Below, piece by piece: positions 8,738 to 17,735 of a stretch of DNA of 64,000 nucleotides. Numbering within the stretch: the first letter of the stretch is position 1; every line of letters starts with the position of its first letter. The notes under the pieces were generated by a model. The model worked only from the letters and a program-made list of their open reading frames with translations. It made no database searches and was not told the DNA's origin. A program made the translations under genes and the position numbers. The stretch is from Nesterenkonia lutea (lineage in GTDB: Bacteria > Actinomycetota > Actinomycetes > Actinomycetales > Micrococcaceae). Location of the stretch: NCBI RefSeq assembly GCF_014873955.1, contig NZ_JADBED010000001.1:2728001-2792000 (forward strand), written 5' to 3'.

Positions 8738-9682
8738 ATGGCGCGGCGCAGCAGCATCGAACTGACTTTCCGAGAGGTCACGAGTGCCTCCAGCGACTCC
8801 TATGTGGCCGCAGGCGTGGTCGTCGACTGGATCGACAAGACCGCCTACGCATGCGCTGCCTCCTGGACGCGGGTCGACTGCGTGACCTCCTACGTGGGGA
8901 ACATGCACTTCACCGTTCCGGTCCCCCGGGACACACCGGTGACGGTGCAGGCGCGAGTGGTCCACACCGGCCGCACCTCGGTGCACATCCAGACCCGCGT
9001 GCTCATCCGCCAGGACGAGGGCTGGGTGGTGTGCACCGAGTGCTTCATGATCTACGTGGCAGTGGGCGAGGACGGCGAGCCCGCCGAGGCGGCCGCCTTC
9101 GAGCCGCAGACCGAGCTGGAGCGCCGTCGTGACCTCGACGCCTCCCAGCGGATGGTGTACCGCCGCCAGGTCGAAGAGACGATCCAGGCGCTGCCCGAGG
9201 GCATGGGCACCTCCGAGGCGCTGACGCTGCGCTTCCTGGCAGACACCGACGAGCGCTACCCCGACGGCAAGATCCGCGGCGGCGCGGTGATGAAGTGGAT
9301 CGACAAGACAGCTGAGATATGTGCGCAGCGTTACAGCGGACATGACGCGGCGGCCGTGCTGACCGGCGGTGTGCGCTTCTATCGACCGATCACCATCGGC
9401 GATCTGGTCGAGGTCGATGCCCGGCTGGTCCTCACCGGTTCGAAGTCCATGCACATCCTGGTCCGCGTCCGGGCCGGGGATCGCCGCGAGAAGAACCCCG
9501 CGGTGGTGGCCTATGGGCTGCCCGTCATGGTCTCCCCGGACGGAACCGGCTCTGCTCGGCACATCGCGCCCTGGGAGCCCATCACCGATGAGGACCACGC
9601 TGTCGCGGCGCAGGCCAGGAAGCTGCGTGACCTGCGCAATGCCACTCTCCTCACCCCAAGCCCCATCACCTCACAGAACTGA
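8738..9682 (+). CDS. Acyl-CoA thioesterase with two hotdog domains
   Basis: The 314-residue protein contains two tandem hotdog (4HBT) domains, about 5-150 and 165-305. The first carries VVVDWIDKTAYACAASW and the second GGAVMKWIDKTAEICAQRYSG, the helix with the conserved Asp used by acyl-CoA hydrolases of the BFIT/ACOT7 type. It would hydrolyse acyl-CoA to free acid and CoA in the cytoplasm; chain length is unknown. The start is set by a TAGCGT box 7 nt upstream; a reading open to 8588 lacks any ribosome site. A CPBP protease gene follows after 11 bp on the same strand. Confidence 0.85.
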   Translation: MARRSSIELTFREVTSASSDSYVAAGVVVDWIDKTAYACAASWTRVDCVTSYVGNMHFTVPVPRDTPVTVQARVVHTGRTSVHIQTRVLIRQDEGWVVCTECFMIYVAVGEDGEPAEAAAFEPQTELERRRDLDASQRMVYRRQVEETIQALPEGMGTSEALTLRFLADTDERYPDGKIRGGAVMKWIDKTAEICAQRYSGHDAAAVLTGGVRFYRPITIGDLVEVDARLVLTGSKSMHILVRVRAGDRREKNPAVVAYGLPVMVSPDGTGSARHIAPWEPITDEDHAVAAQARKLRDLRNATLLTPSPITSQN

Positions 9683-9693
9683 ACTGGGACCTG

Positions 9694-10836
9694 ATGACTC
9701 AGCCTCCGCACGATCCGCATCCCCACGGGCAGCCGCCCCAGCAGTATGGGCAGCCGCCCCAGCAGTATGGGCAGCCGCCCGAGCCGTACGGACAGCCGAA
9801 TCACTATGGGCAGGCGCCCCAGCCGTATGGGCAGCCGAATCAGCAGTATGGGCAGGCGCCCCAGCCGTACGGGCAGCCGAATCAGCTCTACGGGCAATCG
9901 CCGCAGGGCGGCTGGCAGCCAGCTTCCCCACCGCGCGCGCGGCGGGGGCAGCGCGACTCCGAACCTGGACGCTTCACCTGGTCCGACCTGATCGCGGTGC
10001 TCGCCTATGTCGTGGTGATGCTCGTGGGCGGGGTCAGCCTGCTGGGCCTGGTCCCACCGTTCTCCACGATGCTCGGTTCGGGCATCGAGGAAGAGGTCCA
10101 GCAGGCCCAGTTCCTGCTCAATGTCGTCGGCTACGGACTCATCTTCGCGCTGGCCATCGCATTCTCCGCCAAGGCCTTCTGGCGATCGGTGAAGGCCTTC
10201 GGCTACCTCTGGTGGCTGAAGCTTCTGCTGGTGCCCGTGGCCTGGGTGGGCACGCTCATCCTGACCGCGCTGGTGGTCTTCGGCCTGGGTGGAGAGCCCG
10301 AGACCTCTGAGAACCAGCTCGCCATCGAGGGCATGCTCCAATATGTCCCCTTCCTGGCCGCCGTGGTGGTCATGGGGCTGCTGGGGCCCTATGTGGAGGA
10401 GTACTTCTTCCGGCACCTGCTCATCGGCAAGCTCTCCCGCTTCATCAACATCTGGATCTGCGGCGTGATCTCCGTGATCACCTTCCCGCTGCTGCACTTC
10501 ATCCCAGCGCTGGTGACGATGCTGATCAGTCCCGGAATGGCCACGGACCTGACCATCGTCTCCGTGGTGCCGTATCTGGTCATGGGCTCGGTGTTCACCC
10601 TTGCCTATATCCTCACGGGTCGTTCGCTGGTCTATGCCTGGCTCCTGCATGCCTTCAACAACGTGATGGCCCTGGTCATGGCGTACTTCGTCCAGCCCCG
10701 GCTGGAGCAGTTCCTCGAGGACAGCGGCATGGACATGGAGGACATGCCGGGGCTGGTCTCCAACGCCCTCTCCACCAGCACCGCTCTGCTGCGCCTGGTC
10801 GCCGAGGTGACCTTCACACTGACCGGCGGCCGGTGA
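9694..10836 (+). CDS. CPBP-family intramembrane protease with YGQ-repeat N-terminal tail
   Basis: The 380-residue protein has a cytoplasmic-type tail (1-90) rich in Pro, Gln, Tyr and Gly, built of eight 6-7-residue repeats such as QPPQQYG and QPNQQYG. About eight membrane segments follow. The CPBP (Abi/Rce1) motifs are present: EExxxR as VEEYFFRHLL, a histidine in FPLLHF, and HxxxN as HAFNNV. Rce1-like members cleave CAAX peptides; bacterial members act in bacteriocin immunity or regulated proteolysis, and the substrate here is unknown. Low-complexity tails of this kind occur on many actinobacterial envelope proteins. It is followed 10 bp later by a MATE exporter. Confidence 0.82.
   Translation: MTQPPHDPHPHGQPPQQYGQPPQQYGQPPEPYGQPNHYGQAPQPYGQPNQQYGQAPQPYGQPNQLYGQSPQGGWQPASPPRARRGQRDSEPGRFTWSDLIAVLAYVVVMLVGGVSLLGLVPPFSTMLGSGIEEEVQQAQFLLNVVGYGLIFALAIAFSAKAFWRSVKAFGYLWWLKLLLVPVAWVGTLILTALVVFGLGGEPETSENQLAIEGMLQYVPFLAAVVVMGLLGPYVEEYFFRHLLIGKLSRFINIWICGVISVITFPLLHFIPALVTMLISPGMATDLTIVSVVPYLVMGSVFTLAYILTGRSLVYAWLLHAFNNVMALVMAYFVQPRLEQFLEDSGMDMEDMPGLVSNALSTSTALLRLVAEVTFTLTGGR
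9730..9894 (+). repeat. In-frame tandem repeat of 18-21 bp units encoding the YGQ tail
   Basis: Eight units of 21 bp (one of 18) run without interruption; the first two are identical. All keep the reading frame and the TAYGGG core, so copy number can change without breaking the gene. Confidence 0.9.
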
Positions 10837-10846
10837 GCCGGGACTG

Positions 10847-12205
10847 ATGCCCGATCCGCAGACCGGGGATCCCCGCCCGATGGGCCGGCAGATCCTCGCC
10901 CTGGCAGTGCCCGCACTGGGCGCACTGGTGGCGGAGCCGCTGTTCCTGCTCGCCGACACCGCCATCATCGGTCGGCTCGGTGTGGACGAGCTCGCCGGCG
11001 CCGCGCTCGGCATCACCGTGATGCACACCGTCACCGGGCTGATGATCTTTCTCGCCTACTCCACCACCCCCGCCGTGGCACGCCTCATCGGTGCAGGGCG
11101 GCTCAGGCGGGCGCTCGCGGCGGGGCGCGACGGCCTCTGGCTCTCGGTCATGCTGGGGGCTGTGCTGGCCTTCGCCGGCCTGGCCTTCGGCGAGCAGCTG
11201 CTCCTGGCCATGGGCAGCTCCGGAGGCATGCAGGTCCACGCCTGGAACTATCTGCTCTGGTCGCTGCCGGGGGTCCCCGCGATCCTGCTGGTGTTCGCCG
11301 CCGTCGGGATGCTGCGCGGCATGCAGGACACCAAGACCCCGCTGGTGGTGGCCGCCGTCGGCTTCGGGGCAAATATCGTGCTGAATCTGATCCTGGTGCA
11401 CCCGCTGGGGCTGGGCACCGCCGGAGCCGCGCTGGGCACCTCCATCGCCCAGTGGGGGATGGCCATCGCCTATCTGATCATGCTCATCCCGCAGATGCGC
11501 GCCGCGGGAGTCCCGCTGGGGGTGGACCCGGTGGCACTGCGCCAGGCGGCGGGCGTGGGCTCCTGGATGATGCTGCGCACCCTCTCGCTGCGCGCGGCCA
11601 TCGTGGCCACGGTGCTGGTGGCCACCGATCTCGGCCCGCATGCCCTGGCCGCCCACCAGGTGGCCTTCACCATCTTCTCCACCCTGGCGTTCGTGCTCGA
11701 TGCGCTGGCCATCGCCGCGCAGGCGCTCATCGGAAAAGAGCTGGGTGCCTCGCGGGTGTCTCAGGCCAGAGCGATGACTCGCACGATGATCCGCTGGGGG
11801 TTGGGGTTCGGGGTCATCACCGGGGGACTGATCGCAGTCGCCGCTCCCTTCGCCCCGGGCCTGTTCACCCCCGACTCCCGCGTGGCCGCAGGAATCACCA
11901 CCGCGCTGCTGGTCATGGCGCTGGCGCAGCCGCTGGCCGGCTTCGTGTTCGTGCTCGACGGCGTGCTCATGGGTGCCGGAGACGTGAAGTATCTCGCGGT
12001 GGTCGGCCTCGTGAACCTGGCGCTCTACCTCCCGCTGCTGTGGTGGATCGCCTCCGCAGGGTTCTCCGGGACCGAGGCGATCGGCTGGCTCTGGGCAGGC
12101 TTCGCAGTGGTGTTCATGGGCGCGCGCGGGGTGACCCTGGGCCTGCGGGCCCACGGAGGACGCTGGATGATCGCGGGCGAGCACCGCCCCGGCTCCCGGC
12201 GGTAG
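10847..12205 (+). CDS. MATE-family efflux transporter (DinF-like)
   Basis: The 452-residue protein has twelve predicted membrane segments in two similar halves. The first half starts PMGRQILALAVPALGALVAEPLFLLADTAIIG-like, characteristic of DinF/NorM multidrug and toxin extrusion proteins, and the second half has HQVAFTIFSTLAFVLDALAIA. MATE proteins export cationic drugs or metabolites using Na+ or H+ gradients. The gene follows the CPBP gene after 10 bp without a clear ribosome site. The substrate cannot be predicted. Its stop codon TAG lies inside the -10 box of the next gene. Confidence 0.88.
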   Translation: MPDPQTGDPRPMGRQILALAVPALGALVAEPLFLLADTAIIGRLGVDELAGAALGITVMHTVTGLMIFLAYSTTPAVARLIGAGRLRRALAAGRDGLWLSVMLGAVLAFAGLAFGEQLLLAMGSSGGMQVHAWNYLLWSLPGVPAILLVFAAVGMLRGMQDTKTPLVVAAVGFGANIVLNLILVHPLGLGTAGAALGTSIAQWGMAIAYLIMLIPQMRAAGVPLGVDPVALRQAAGVGSWMMLRTLSLRAAIVATVLVATDLGPHALAAHQVAFTIFSTLAFVLDALAIAAQALIGKELGASRVSQARAMTRTMIRWGLGFGVITGGLIAVAAPFAPGLFTPDSRVAAGITTALLVMALAQPLAGFVFVLDGVLMGAGDVKYLAVVGLVNLALYLPLLWWIASAGFSGTEAIGWLWAGFAVVFMGARGVTLGLRAHGGRWMIAGEHRPGSRR

Positions 12206-12208
12206 ACT
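12203..12208 (+). promoter_or_regulatory. Leaderless -10 box (TAGACT) overlapping the MATE stop codon
   Basis: TAGACT begins with the TAG stop of the MATE gene and lies 7 nt before the GTG start at 12216; no ribosome site is visible. Confidence 0.55.
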
Positions 12209-12215
12209 TGCCGTC

Positions 12216-12785
12216 GTGTCTGTGAAGAAGATCCCGGCCTCCACCGCCGAAGAGCTGATCCGCCCCGTCTGGGTGCGGGCCGTCATCACCGCTGTCTTCG
12301 CGGTGGTCGCGATCTTCTGGCAGGAGGAGACCGTCACCCTGCTCAAGATCTCGCTGGCCGCGTTCTTCGTGCTCGGCGCCACCGCCGTCTGGGACTACGC
12401 CAAGATCGAATCCGTCCCGATGGCTCTGCGCGGACCGCTCGCCCTGGGAGCGGCCGCCTGGGTGCTCTCCGGGATAGCGGTCCTCTTCGTGAACACCCCC
12501 GCCGCCGCGGCGGTGATCGCTGCAGTCGGCTTCGGCGCGATGGGGGTCGCGGAACTCGTCGGCGGGCTCCGCACTCGGCGCGAGTTCATCCCCGCGCGGG
12601 AGCAGCTCACCCTCGGCGCCGTCGGGGTGCTCACGGCGCTCGGGCTCGCCGTCGGGCTCGGCCTGGACCCCCACGGCGTTCTCGGCATCGCCGGGATGGG
12701 CGTGGTGATCATGGCGGTTCTGCTGCTGATCAGCGGCGCCGGACTGCTCCATGACGCCAGGCGCGGCCGAGCGCACGCCGGCTGA
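12216..12785 (+). CDS. Six-segment membrane protein, DUF308/HdeD-like
   Basis: The 189-residue product starts at GTG and has a short N-terminus followed by six hydrophobic segments in three pairs, each of about 20 residues, with a basic C-terminal end (DARRGRAHAG). The arrangement and a central GAMGVAELVGGLRTRREF loop resemble HdeD/DUF308 proteins, membrane proteins of uncertain function linked to acid stress in enterics. The similarity is at the level of layout, so the family call is tentative. A TAGACT box 7 nt upstream suggests a leaderless transcript separate from the MATE gene. Confidence 0.6.
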   Translation: MSVKKIPASTAEELIRPVWVRAVITAVFAVVAIFWQEETVTLLKISLAAFFVLGATAVWDYAKIESVPMALRGPLALGAAAWVLSGIAVLFVNTPAAAAVIAAVGFGAMGVAELVGGLRTRREFIPAREQLTLGAVGVLTALGLAVGLGLDPHGVLGIAGMGVVIMAVLLLISGAGLLHDARRGRAHAG

Positions 12786-12808
12786 ACCCCTGAATCGTCG
12801 CCGTTCTA

Positions 12809-12821
12809 CTACAGGACGTAG
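12809..12821 (+). promoter_or_regulatory. CTACA-N3-CGTAG operator-like palindrome overlapping a -10 box
   Basis: CTACA (12809-12813) and CGTAG (12817-12821) flank a 3-nt spacer, and TAGAAT (12819-12824) is a good -10 element. The same layout occurs before the CopC-like gene at 25320. TACA-N-TGTA cores are typical of BlaI/CopY-type repressors; no such repressor gene is in the window. Confidence 0.45.
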
Positions 12822-12897
12822 AATTGACCGTGGTGCCACGCCGCAGGCGCAGGACACCAGAGACCAGATCCCGATGTTCAGGAATGAGGAACTCTCA

Positions 12898-13311
12898 GTG
12901 GCTGAAGACGACAAGGGGCGCCGTTCTCTGCTCGAGACGGTCAAGGTCCCGCTGATCTTCTCCTTCGCCATGGGTTTCGTGGCGGGCTTTGTCACGCTCA
13001 TCACCGCCTCGGGCGGCACTGACAACGTGGCGCGGCTGGACCTGGCGCTGATCGTCTTCGGCATCGCGTTCATCGCCACGCTGCTGGTCATCTCGATGCT
13101 TCACCTGGCCTCCCGGGAGAATCCCGAGCACCTCGCCGAAGGTTCCGGGGTGAATCGGAACTCCGAGGAGCTCTACCGCCAGCAGGTGGCGAAGCGCCGC
13201 GAGGACGCTCGCCGCAGACGAGCAGACGAGGCCGCCCAGGCGCGGCGCGACGCAGGAGAGTCCGAGGACGGCGAGGAACCGACCTACGGACGCCGCGACG
13301 ATCGCCGCTGA
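12898..13311 (+). CDS. Small two-segment membrane protein with charged coiled tail, unknown function
   Basis: The 137-residue product has a charged N-terminus (about 1-15), two membrane segments (about 18-40 and 48-70) and a long C-terminal tail rich in Arg, Glu and Ala (KRREDARRRRADEAAQARR), probably helical and cytoplasmic. I chose GTG 12898 because GAGGA lies 8 nt upstream; the reading stays open to 12751 but that part looks non-coding. I recognise no family. It has its own promoter with an operator-like palindrome shared with the copC promoter. Confidence 0.6.
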   Translation: MAEDDKGRRSLLETVKVPLIFSFAMGFVAGFVTLITASGGTDNVARLDLALIVFGIAFIATLLVISMLHLASRENPEHLAEGSGVNRNSEELYRQQVAKRREDARRRRADEAAQARRDAGESEDGEEPTYGRRDDRR

Positions 13312-13324
13312 ACCTCCTGAAGCG

Positions 13325-14125
13325 CTACTTCTTCTTCCCCTTCTTTGACTTCTTGGACTTCTTGCCGCGCTTCTCCATCAGCTCGTCCCGCATCCGTTCC
13401 CGGAACTCCTTGGCGGCAGTGGCCGACTGGGAGGTGGGTTCCTGGATCTGAGCCGCCTTCTCGGCGGCGCTGGGCTTGACCAGACGGGCGCTCGCAGCCC
13501 CCTCTGTCTCCACCGGCGTCTGCGCGGCGGGCGTCGGACGCGGAGAGGGGTCCTTCCGGTGGGCCGCCTGGCGTGCGCGGTAGGCCCGCACGTGGGCGCG
13601 GTTCGCGCAGTTGCCGAAGTCGCAGAACAGCCTCGACCTGTTCCGGGTGAGGTCGATGATGACGGCCTCACAGCTCTCCCCCCTGCAGGTACGCATCCGG
13701 GCCGTCTCCTCGCGCACCACAAGGTGCTGGATGGACGTGGCGATGCTCGCGGTCATCACATCGGCGAGCTCTGCGGAGGCGGGCACGGGTTCCGCTCGGT
13801 GCTGCCCGTCGGAGGTGCGGCCGATCCTCAGCCCCACCCCGCTCAGAAGCTGGTTCAGCACCTGGACCGGCGCCTCCGTCTCGATCGGCGCGGCCGCCCA
13901 GATCTCGTGGACCTTGTCCCTCAGATCCCGGACACGGCTGAGCTGTGTCCTGTCCGCGTTCGAAGCTGGCCAGCGGATGTCGCCATCGCGCTGGTTCAGA
14001 TACTTCTTCAGCTGCGCCACTGTGGCGAGCTGGTCCGGACCGGGCGTGGCGCTGCGCAGCCCGGCGGCGGTGTTCACCAGGTCTGCCGCGGCCACAAGGG
14101 TCCGGTCAGTGTCAACATCGAACAT
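13325..14125 (-). CDS. CGNR zinc-finger (ABATE domain) putative regulator
   Basis: The 266-residue protein has an N-terminal ABATE-type helical region (about 5-130) and a CGNR zinc finger with Cys147, Cys152, Cys168 and Cys173 in CRGESCEAVIIDLTRN and FCDFGNCANRAHV. Such proteins are proposed stress-responsive transcription regulators in actinobacteria. A disordered linker leads to a lysine-rich end (KRGKKSKKSKKGKKK), suggesting nucleic-acid binding. ATG 14125 is preceded by GAGAGGAG; a longer reading to 14152 lacks a ribosome site. It ends 13 bp from the convergent small membrane protein gene. Confidence 0.82.
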   Translation of the reverse strand: MFDVDTDRTLVAAADLVNTAAGLRSATPGPDQLATVAQLKKYLNQRDGDIRWPASNADRTQLSRVRDLRDKVHEIWAAAPIETEAPVQVLNQLLSGVGLRIGRTSDGQHRAEPVPASAELADVMTASIATSIQHLVVREETARMRTCRGESCEAVIIDLTRNRSRLFCDFGNCANRAHVRAYRARQAAHRKDPSPRPTPAAQTPVETEGAASARLVKPSAAEKAAQIQEPTSQSATAAKEFRERMRDELMEKRGKKSKKSKKGKKK

Positions 14126-14203
14126 GCATCTCCTCTCCCTGCTGGGCAGCACCCGGCCGAGATTCGTGGCCTCGCGGCGGCGGGGGCTGGTGTGTGGCCA
14201 AGC

Positions 14204-14791
14204 TTAGCCCCTGACATGGCCAGGACCCGGGGTGCGGTCTCCCGCGGGGATGACCTCCTCGCGGCTGGGCTGTTCGCAGCGCTCCTGCAGGCGCCGGAGG
14301 GAGCCTCTGATGCTGGCCGCATTGCGTGGGCAGACCTTGAGCAGCCGCAGGAGACCGCGCACCGGGCGGAGCTGACGGCGCGCGTCATAGGTCTCGGTGA
14401 CGAGGGTATGACCCGGCCGCCCGGTCAAGGAGGTCATCTCCCAGCGCCACCGGTGTCCTGTGGGCTGCACCCATTCCAGCACTCCGGGCCGCTGCGCCGA
14501 CGGCGGCTGGGAGGTCAGCACGCGCAGCGGCAGTCTGTAGGGAACCCCGAACAGCCGCATGTGAACGCTGAAACGGTCTCCCGTCTGCAGCTGACGGGGC
14601 CCGATGGCCCGGGGCTGAACGGTTCCGGAGCCGTCGAGCTCGTGGTGCCGGTGCGGGTCGGAGACCAGCACGAAGAGCTCCTCGGCGGGCGCGCTGATCT
14701 CAGCGGAGTAGGCCACCACGTGATCTCCGCGGTCCAGACGACGGGGCGCAGGGGGACCGGTGGACCGCTGATCGGTGTGCTGAGAACTCAT
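14204..14791 (-). CDS. SRPBCC (START/Bet v1-like) superfamily protein
   Basis: The 195-residue product contains the START-like fold signature: SAEISAPAEELFVLVSDPHRHHELDGSG at the first strand and helix (shown here only as the family pattern), a central FSVHMRLFGVPY region, and a C-terminal long helix. Members bind hydrophobic ligands or act as cyclases. ATG 14791 is selected by a TACACT box 7 nt upstream and the absence of ribosome sites for longer readings. It diverges from the membrane protein gene at 14893. The ligand is unknown. Confidence 0.7.
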   Translation of the reverse strand: MSSQHTDQRSTGPPAPRRLDRGDHVVAYSAEISAPAEELFVLVSDPHRHHELDGSGTVQPRAIGPRQLQTGDRFSVHMRLFGVPYRLPLRVLTSQPPSAQRPGVLEWVQPTGHRWRWEMTSLTGRPGHTLVTETYDARRQLRPVRGLLRLLKVCPRNAASIRGSLRRLQERCEQPSREEVIPAGDRTPGPGHVRG

Positions 14792-14798
14792 GGACGGA

Positions 14799-14804
14799 AG
14801 TGTA
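14799..14804 (-). promoter_or_regulatory. Leaderless -10 box (TACACT) for the SRPBCC gene
   Basis: On the reverse strand TACACT stands 7 nt before ATG 14791. Confidence 0.6.
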
Positions 14805-14892
14805 GAGCCCGAGGCCTGCGGTGCGGCGTCCGTTGGCTGGGAGTTCACCGGACCAGCTTGCGCGAATCTATGCAGGCGGCAAGGCTTGAGCG

Positions 14893-16152
14893 GTGAGCAC
14901 ATCGACCCCCTCCCACGGCATGGCGCGTCGGCTCGCGGCGCAGGCTGCCGTGGAGGAGTCCTCCCACCCCGCCGGGGTCTCGCGCACCCAGGCCCAGACG
15001 CAGGCGAAGCTGCAGGTGCTCATCGAGTCCCGTGCCATCTGGTGCGCGATCGGTGGGGCACTGATCGGCGTGGTCCTGGGCTTCGTGGTCTTCGCCGAGC
15101 ATCGACCGCCGCTGGCGGGGGAGGAGTCCATCCAGGTCTACGGCTCGGCCGTGGGCGGTGTGACGGCGGCTCTGGCCTTCCTGCTGGGCTTCTCGCTCAA
15201 TGCCAGGCTGGCGAACATCTGGCTGGGCGAGCGGCCGAAGATCCGTCAGCTGATGGACACCGTGGCTCTGCTGGTGGTACATGCCTCGATCGCGGTGATG
15301 GTCTCCCTGGGCCTGTTTCGGGTCTTCCAGGAGGCCTTCATCGGGCTGACCGTGGACTCCATCGCCGGGGCGGTGCTGCTGGCGATCGTGGGCGGGATCT
15401 CCGGCTACTTCAGCTTCAACTCCGGCGCGCGGATCACCGCGTTCTCGCTCTCCACCCTGCTGGCGCTGTTCATGGCCTCGGGCGTGCTGGTCTCGATGAT
15501 CTTCGCCGAGAACCCGTTCTGGTGGCACGTGATGTTCTCCGAGCTGGGCACCGGTCAGGCGGGACTGACCTCCTTCTGGACCTTCAACACCACGCTGGTC
15601 GTCTCCGGGACGATTATCACCACGCTGACCGCCTTCATCACCCGGGACCTGGAGATCTGGTCCGAGTTCATCACGGGACTCCGGGCGGAGAAGCTGGAGC
15701 AGCGACAGGCCGGGCAGCGTCGCGCCGATGGCAGGCTTCCCTGGTGGGCGCGACTGCGGGCCGCCTGGACCCGGCACGTCTCCCGGCCTCGGATAGGCAT
15801 GGTCCGTGCGGTGATGATCAGCATGGGCGTCTCTCTGGCAGGGGTGGGTCTGGTTCCGATCAGCCTGCACCATGACATCCACGTCCTCTTCTCGGCCTTC
15901 TTCGTGCTCTCCTTCCTGGTGCTGCTGGTCGGGATGCCGTACGTGCTCCCGGGGTTCCCGCGCACCTTCTACCTGATCAGCTACCTGTCAGCGGCCGGGG
16001 TGATCCTCGCCGCCGCCCTCTGGCAGCCGATCGGCTACTACAACCTGACCTCGCTGGAGCTCATCGGCGCCGCCGTGCTCTTCTCCTGGATGGTCGTCTT
16101 CATCCGCAACATCGCCGCCCTGGTCGCCCAGCTGAAAGGTCCTGTCGCATGA
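14893..16152 (+). CDS. Polytopic membrane protein of unknown function (about 10 segments)
   Basis: The 419-residue protein starts at GTG. A soluble N-terminus (about 1-45) is followed by roughly six membrane segments, a basic cytoplasmic loop (about 265-300, RAEKLEQRQAGQRRADGR) and four further segments. I see no catalytic motif and recognise no family. Its stop overlaps the start of the FAD oxidoreductase gene by 4 bases (ATGA), so the two are translationally coupled and may act on the same lipid-like or membrane substrate; that is inference. Confidence 0.65.
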   Translation: MSTSTPSHGMARRLAAQAAVEESSHPAGVSRTQAQTQAKLQVLIESRAIWCAIGGALIGVVLGFVVFAEHRPPLAGEESIQVYGSAVGGVTAALAFLLGFSLNARLANIWLGERPKIRQLMDTVALLVVHASIAVMVSLGLFRVFQEAFIGLTVDSIAGAVLLAIVGGISGYFSFNSGARITAFSLSTLLALFMASGVLVSMIFAENPFWWHVMFSELGTGQAGLTSFWTFNTTLVVSGTIITTLTAFITRDLEIWSEFITGLRAEKLEQRQAGQRRADGRLPWWARLRAAWTRHVSRPRIGMVRAVMISMGVSLAGVGLVPISLHHDIHVLFSAFFVLSFLVLLVGMPYVLPGFPRTFYLISYLSAAGVILAAALWQPIGYYNLTSLELIGAAVLFSWMVVFIRNIAALVAQLKGPVA

Positions 16153-17735
16153 GTCGTCGCGCCGCCGTCGTCGGGTCGGGCCCGAACGGTCTGACCGCCG
16201 CCTGCCTGCTCGCTCAGGCGGGCTGGGAGGTCACCGTCTATGAGGCTGCGGAGGCTCCGGGCGGCGCGCTGCGCTCGGCCGAGCTGTTCCGCGCGGAACC
16301 TGGGCGCGGGATCCTGGGCGGGGAGGGCGTCATCAGCGACCTCGGCGCCAGCGTCTTCCCCTTCGGTCCGCCGCCGGTTCCCGGCCTCGAGCGGCATGGT
16401 CTTGAATATCTCAGTCCGGTCATCCCCGCCGCGCACGGTCTCGACCACGGCGCACCGCCGGCCCTGCTGCACTCCACAGTGGCCGCCACGGCCGCTGGGC
16501 TGGGGGACGACGGCGCGGCGTGGACCCGTCTCTTCGAACCGGTGGTCCGGAACTGGGACCGGGTGCTCCGGGCCGGGCTCACTCCGGTCACCGCACCGCT
16601 GAGCAACCTGGGCGCGGACACCCCGGCCCAGCGGATCGGTGCCCTGCTGCAGATCGGCGGCCGCGGGGCGTGGCCCTCGACCTGGCTGCAGCAGATCTTC
16701 TCCGGGGAGCCGGCCAAGGCGCTCTTCGCCGGAGTGGCCGGCCACGCCACCACCGACCTGCGTGCGCCGCTGACCACCGCCTTCGGGCTCCTCCTGGGCG
16801 CCGCCGCGCAGGCGCACGGGTGGCCCGTGGCGCGCGGCGGCTCAGGCGAGGTGGTTCGAGCCCTGGTCGCCGAGCTGGAGGCCCACGGCGGAGTGCTGGT
16901 GACCAACCGCAGGATCGAAGGCCTCGAGGATCTCCGTGCGGCGGCTGGCGGAGCTTCGGGAGCCGGCGCAGCGGCCGCGGCGCAGACCCGGCCGGGCTAC
17001 GACGCCGTGCTGCTGGACATCACCCCCGGTCAGCTGCGCAGCTTCGGCGGGCTGCGGCTTCCGCGCGGGTACTCCCGCGCGCTGAGCCGGTGGAACTACG
17101 GCGCCGGCATCGTGAAGATCGATTATCTGCTCGAGGGCCCGATCCCATGGCGGCATGAGCAGATGGGTCAGGCCGGCACCGTGCACCTCGGCGGCGGTGC
17201 GGCTCAGCTCGCCGCGGCAGAGGCCGCGGCGGTGCGGGGGGTGCTCCCGGGCAGGCCCTATGTTCTGCTGACCCAGCCCAGTGTGGCCGATCCCTCCAGG
17301 ACTCCGGATGAGCGGACCGTGGCCTGGGCCTACGCCCATGTTCCCGGCGGACTGTCCGGGTCTGCCGCGACCCGCGCCGCACTGATGATCGAGGCGGAGA
17401 TCGAGGCGCAGGCCCCCGGCTTCGGCACAGCAGTTCTGGCACGGAAGCTGTGGAGCCCGGCGGATCTGCAGGAGTGGAATCCCAACCTGGTCGGCGGCTC
17501 CATCAGCGCCGGAGCGCCGACGCTGGGCCAGTTCCTCGCCCGGCCGGCGCTGCGGGCCGATCCCTACCGCGTGCCCCATTCCGCTGCTGAGCCACCCGGT
17601 GTCCCCGAGGGGCTGCCTGCGGGTGCGGCGGATGCGGGGGTGTACCTGTGTTCAGCCTCCACCCCGCCCGGCGGCGGCGCACACGGCATGGCGGGCTATC
17701 ACGCAGCCCAGTCAGTCCTGCGCCGCCACTCCTGA
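16149..17735 (+). CDS. FAD-dependent oxidoreductase of the phytoene-desaturase-like (CrtI/COG1233) superfamily
   Basis: The 528-residue protein begins with an ADP-binding beta-alpha-beta fold, AAVVGSGPNGLTAACLLAQ, followed by the acidic strand end VYEAAEAPGGALR, characteristic of CrtI/amine-oxidase-like flavoproteins. Near the C-terminus SASTPPGGGAHGMAGYHAA is the second FAD-contacting segment. Members desaturate, isomerise or saturate carotenoids and retinoids; no carotenoid genes are near, so the substrate is open. It overlaps the upstream membrane protein gene by ATGA. Confidence 0.82.
   Translation: MSRRAAVVGSGPNGLTAACLLAQAGWEVTVYEAAEAPGGALRSAELFRAEPGRGILGGEGVISDLGASVFPFGPPPVPGLERHGLEYLSPVIPAAHGLDHGAPPALLHSTVAATAAGLGDDGAAWTRLFEPVVRNWDRVLRAGLTPVTAPLSNLGADTPAQRIGALLQIGGRGAWPSTWLQQIFSGEPAKALFAGVAGHATTDLRAPLTTAFGLLLGAAAQAHGWPVARGGSGEVVRALVAELEAHGGVLVTNRRIEGLEDLRAAAGGASGAGAAAAAQTRPGYDAVLLDITPGQLRSFGGLRLPRGYSRALSRWNYGAGIVKIDYLLEGPIPWRHEQMGQAGTVHLGGGAAQLAAAEAAAVRGVLPGRPYVLLTQPSVADPSRTPDERTVAWAYAHVPGGLSGSAATRAALMIEAEIEAQAPGFGTAVLARKLWSPADLQEWNPNLVGGSISAGAPTLGQFLARPALRADPYRVPHSAAEPPGVPEGLPAGAADAGVYLCSASTPPGGGAHGMAGYHAAQSVLRRHS

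Noticed and set aside
9730..9894. CRISPR-like array
   Set aside because: Units are contiguous 18-21-bp in-frame coding repeats without unique spacers.
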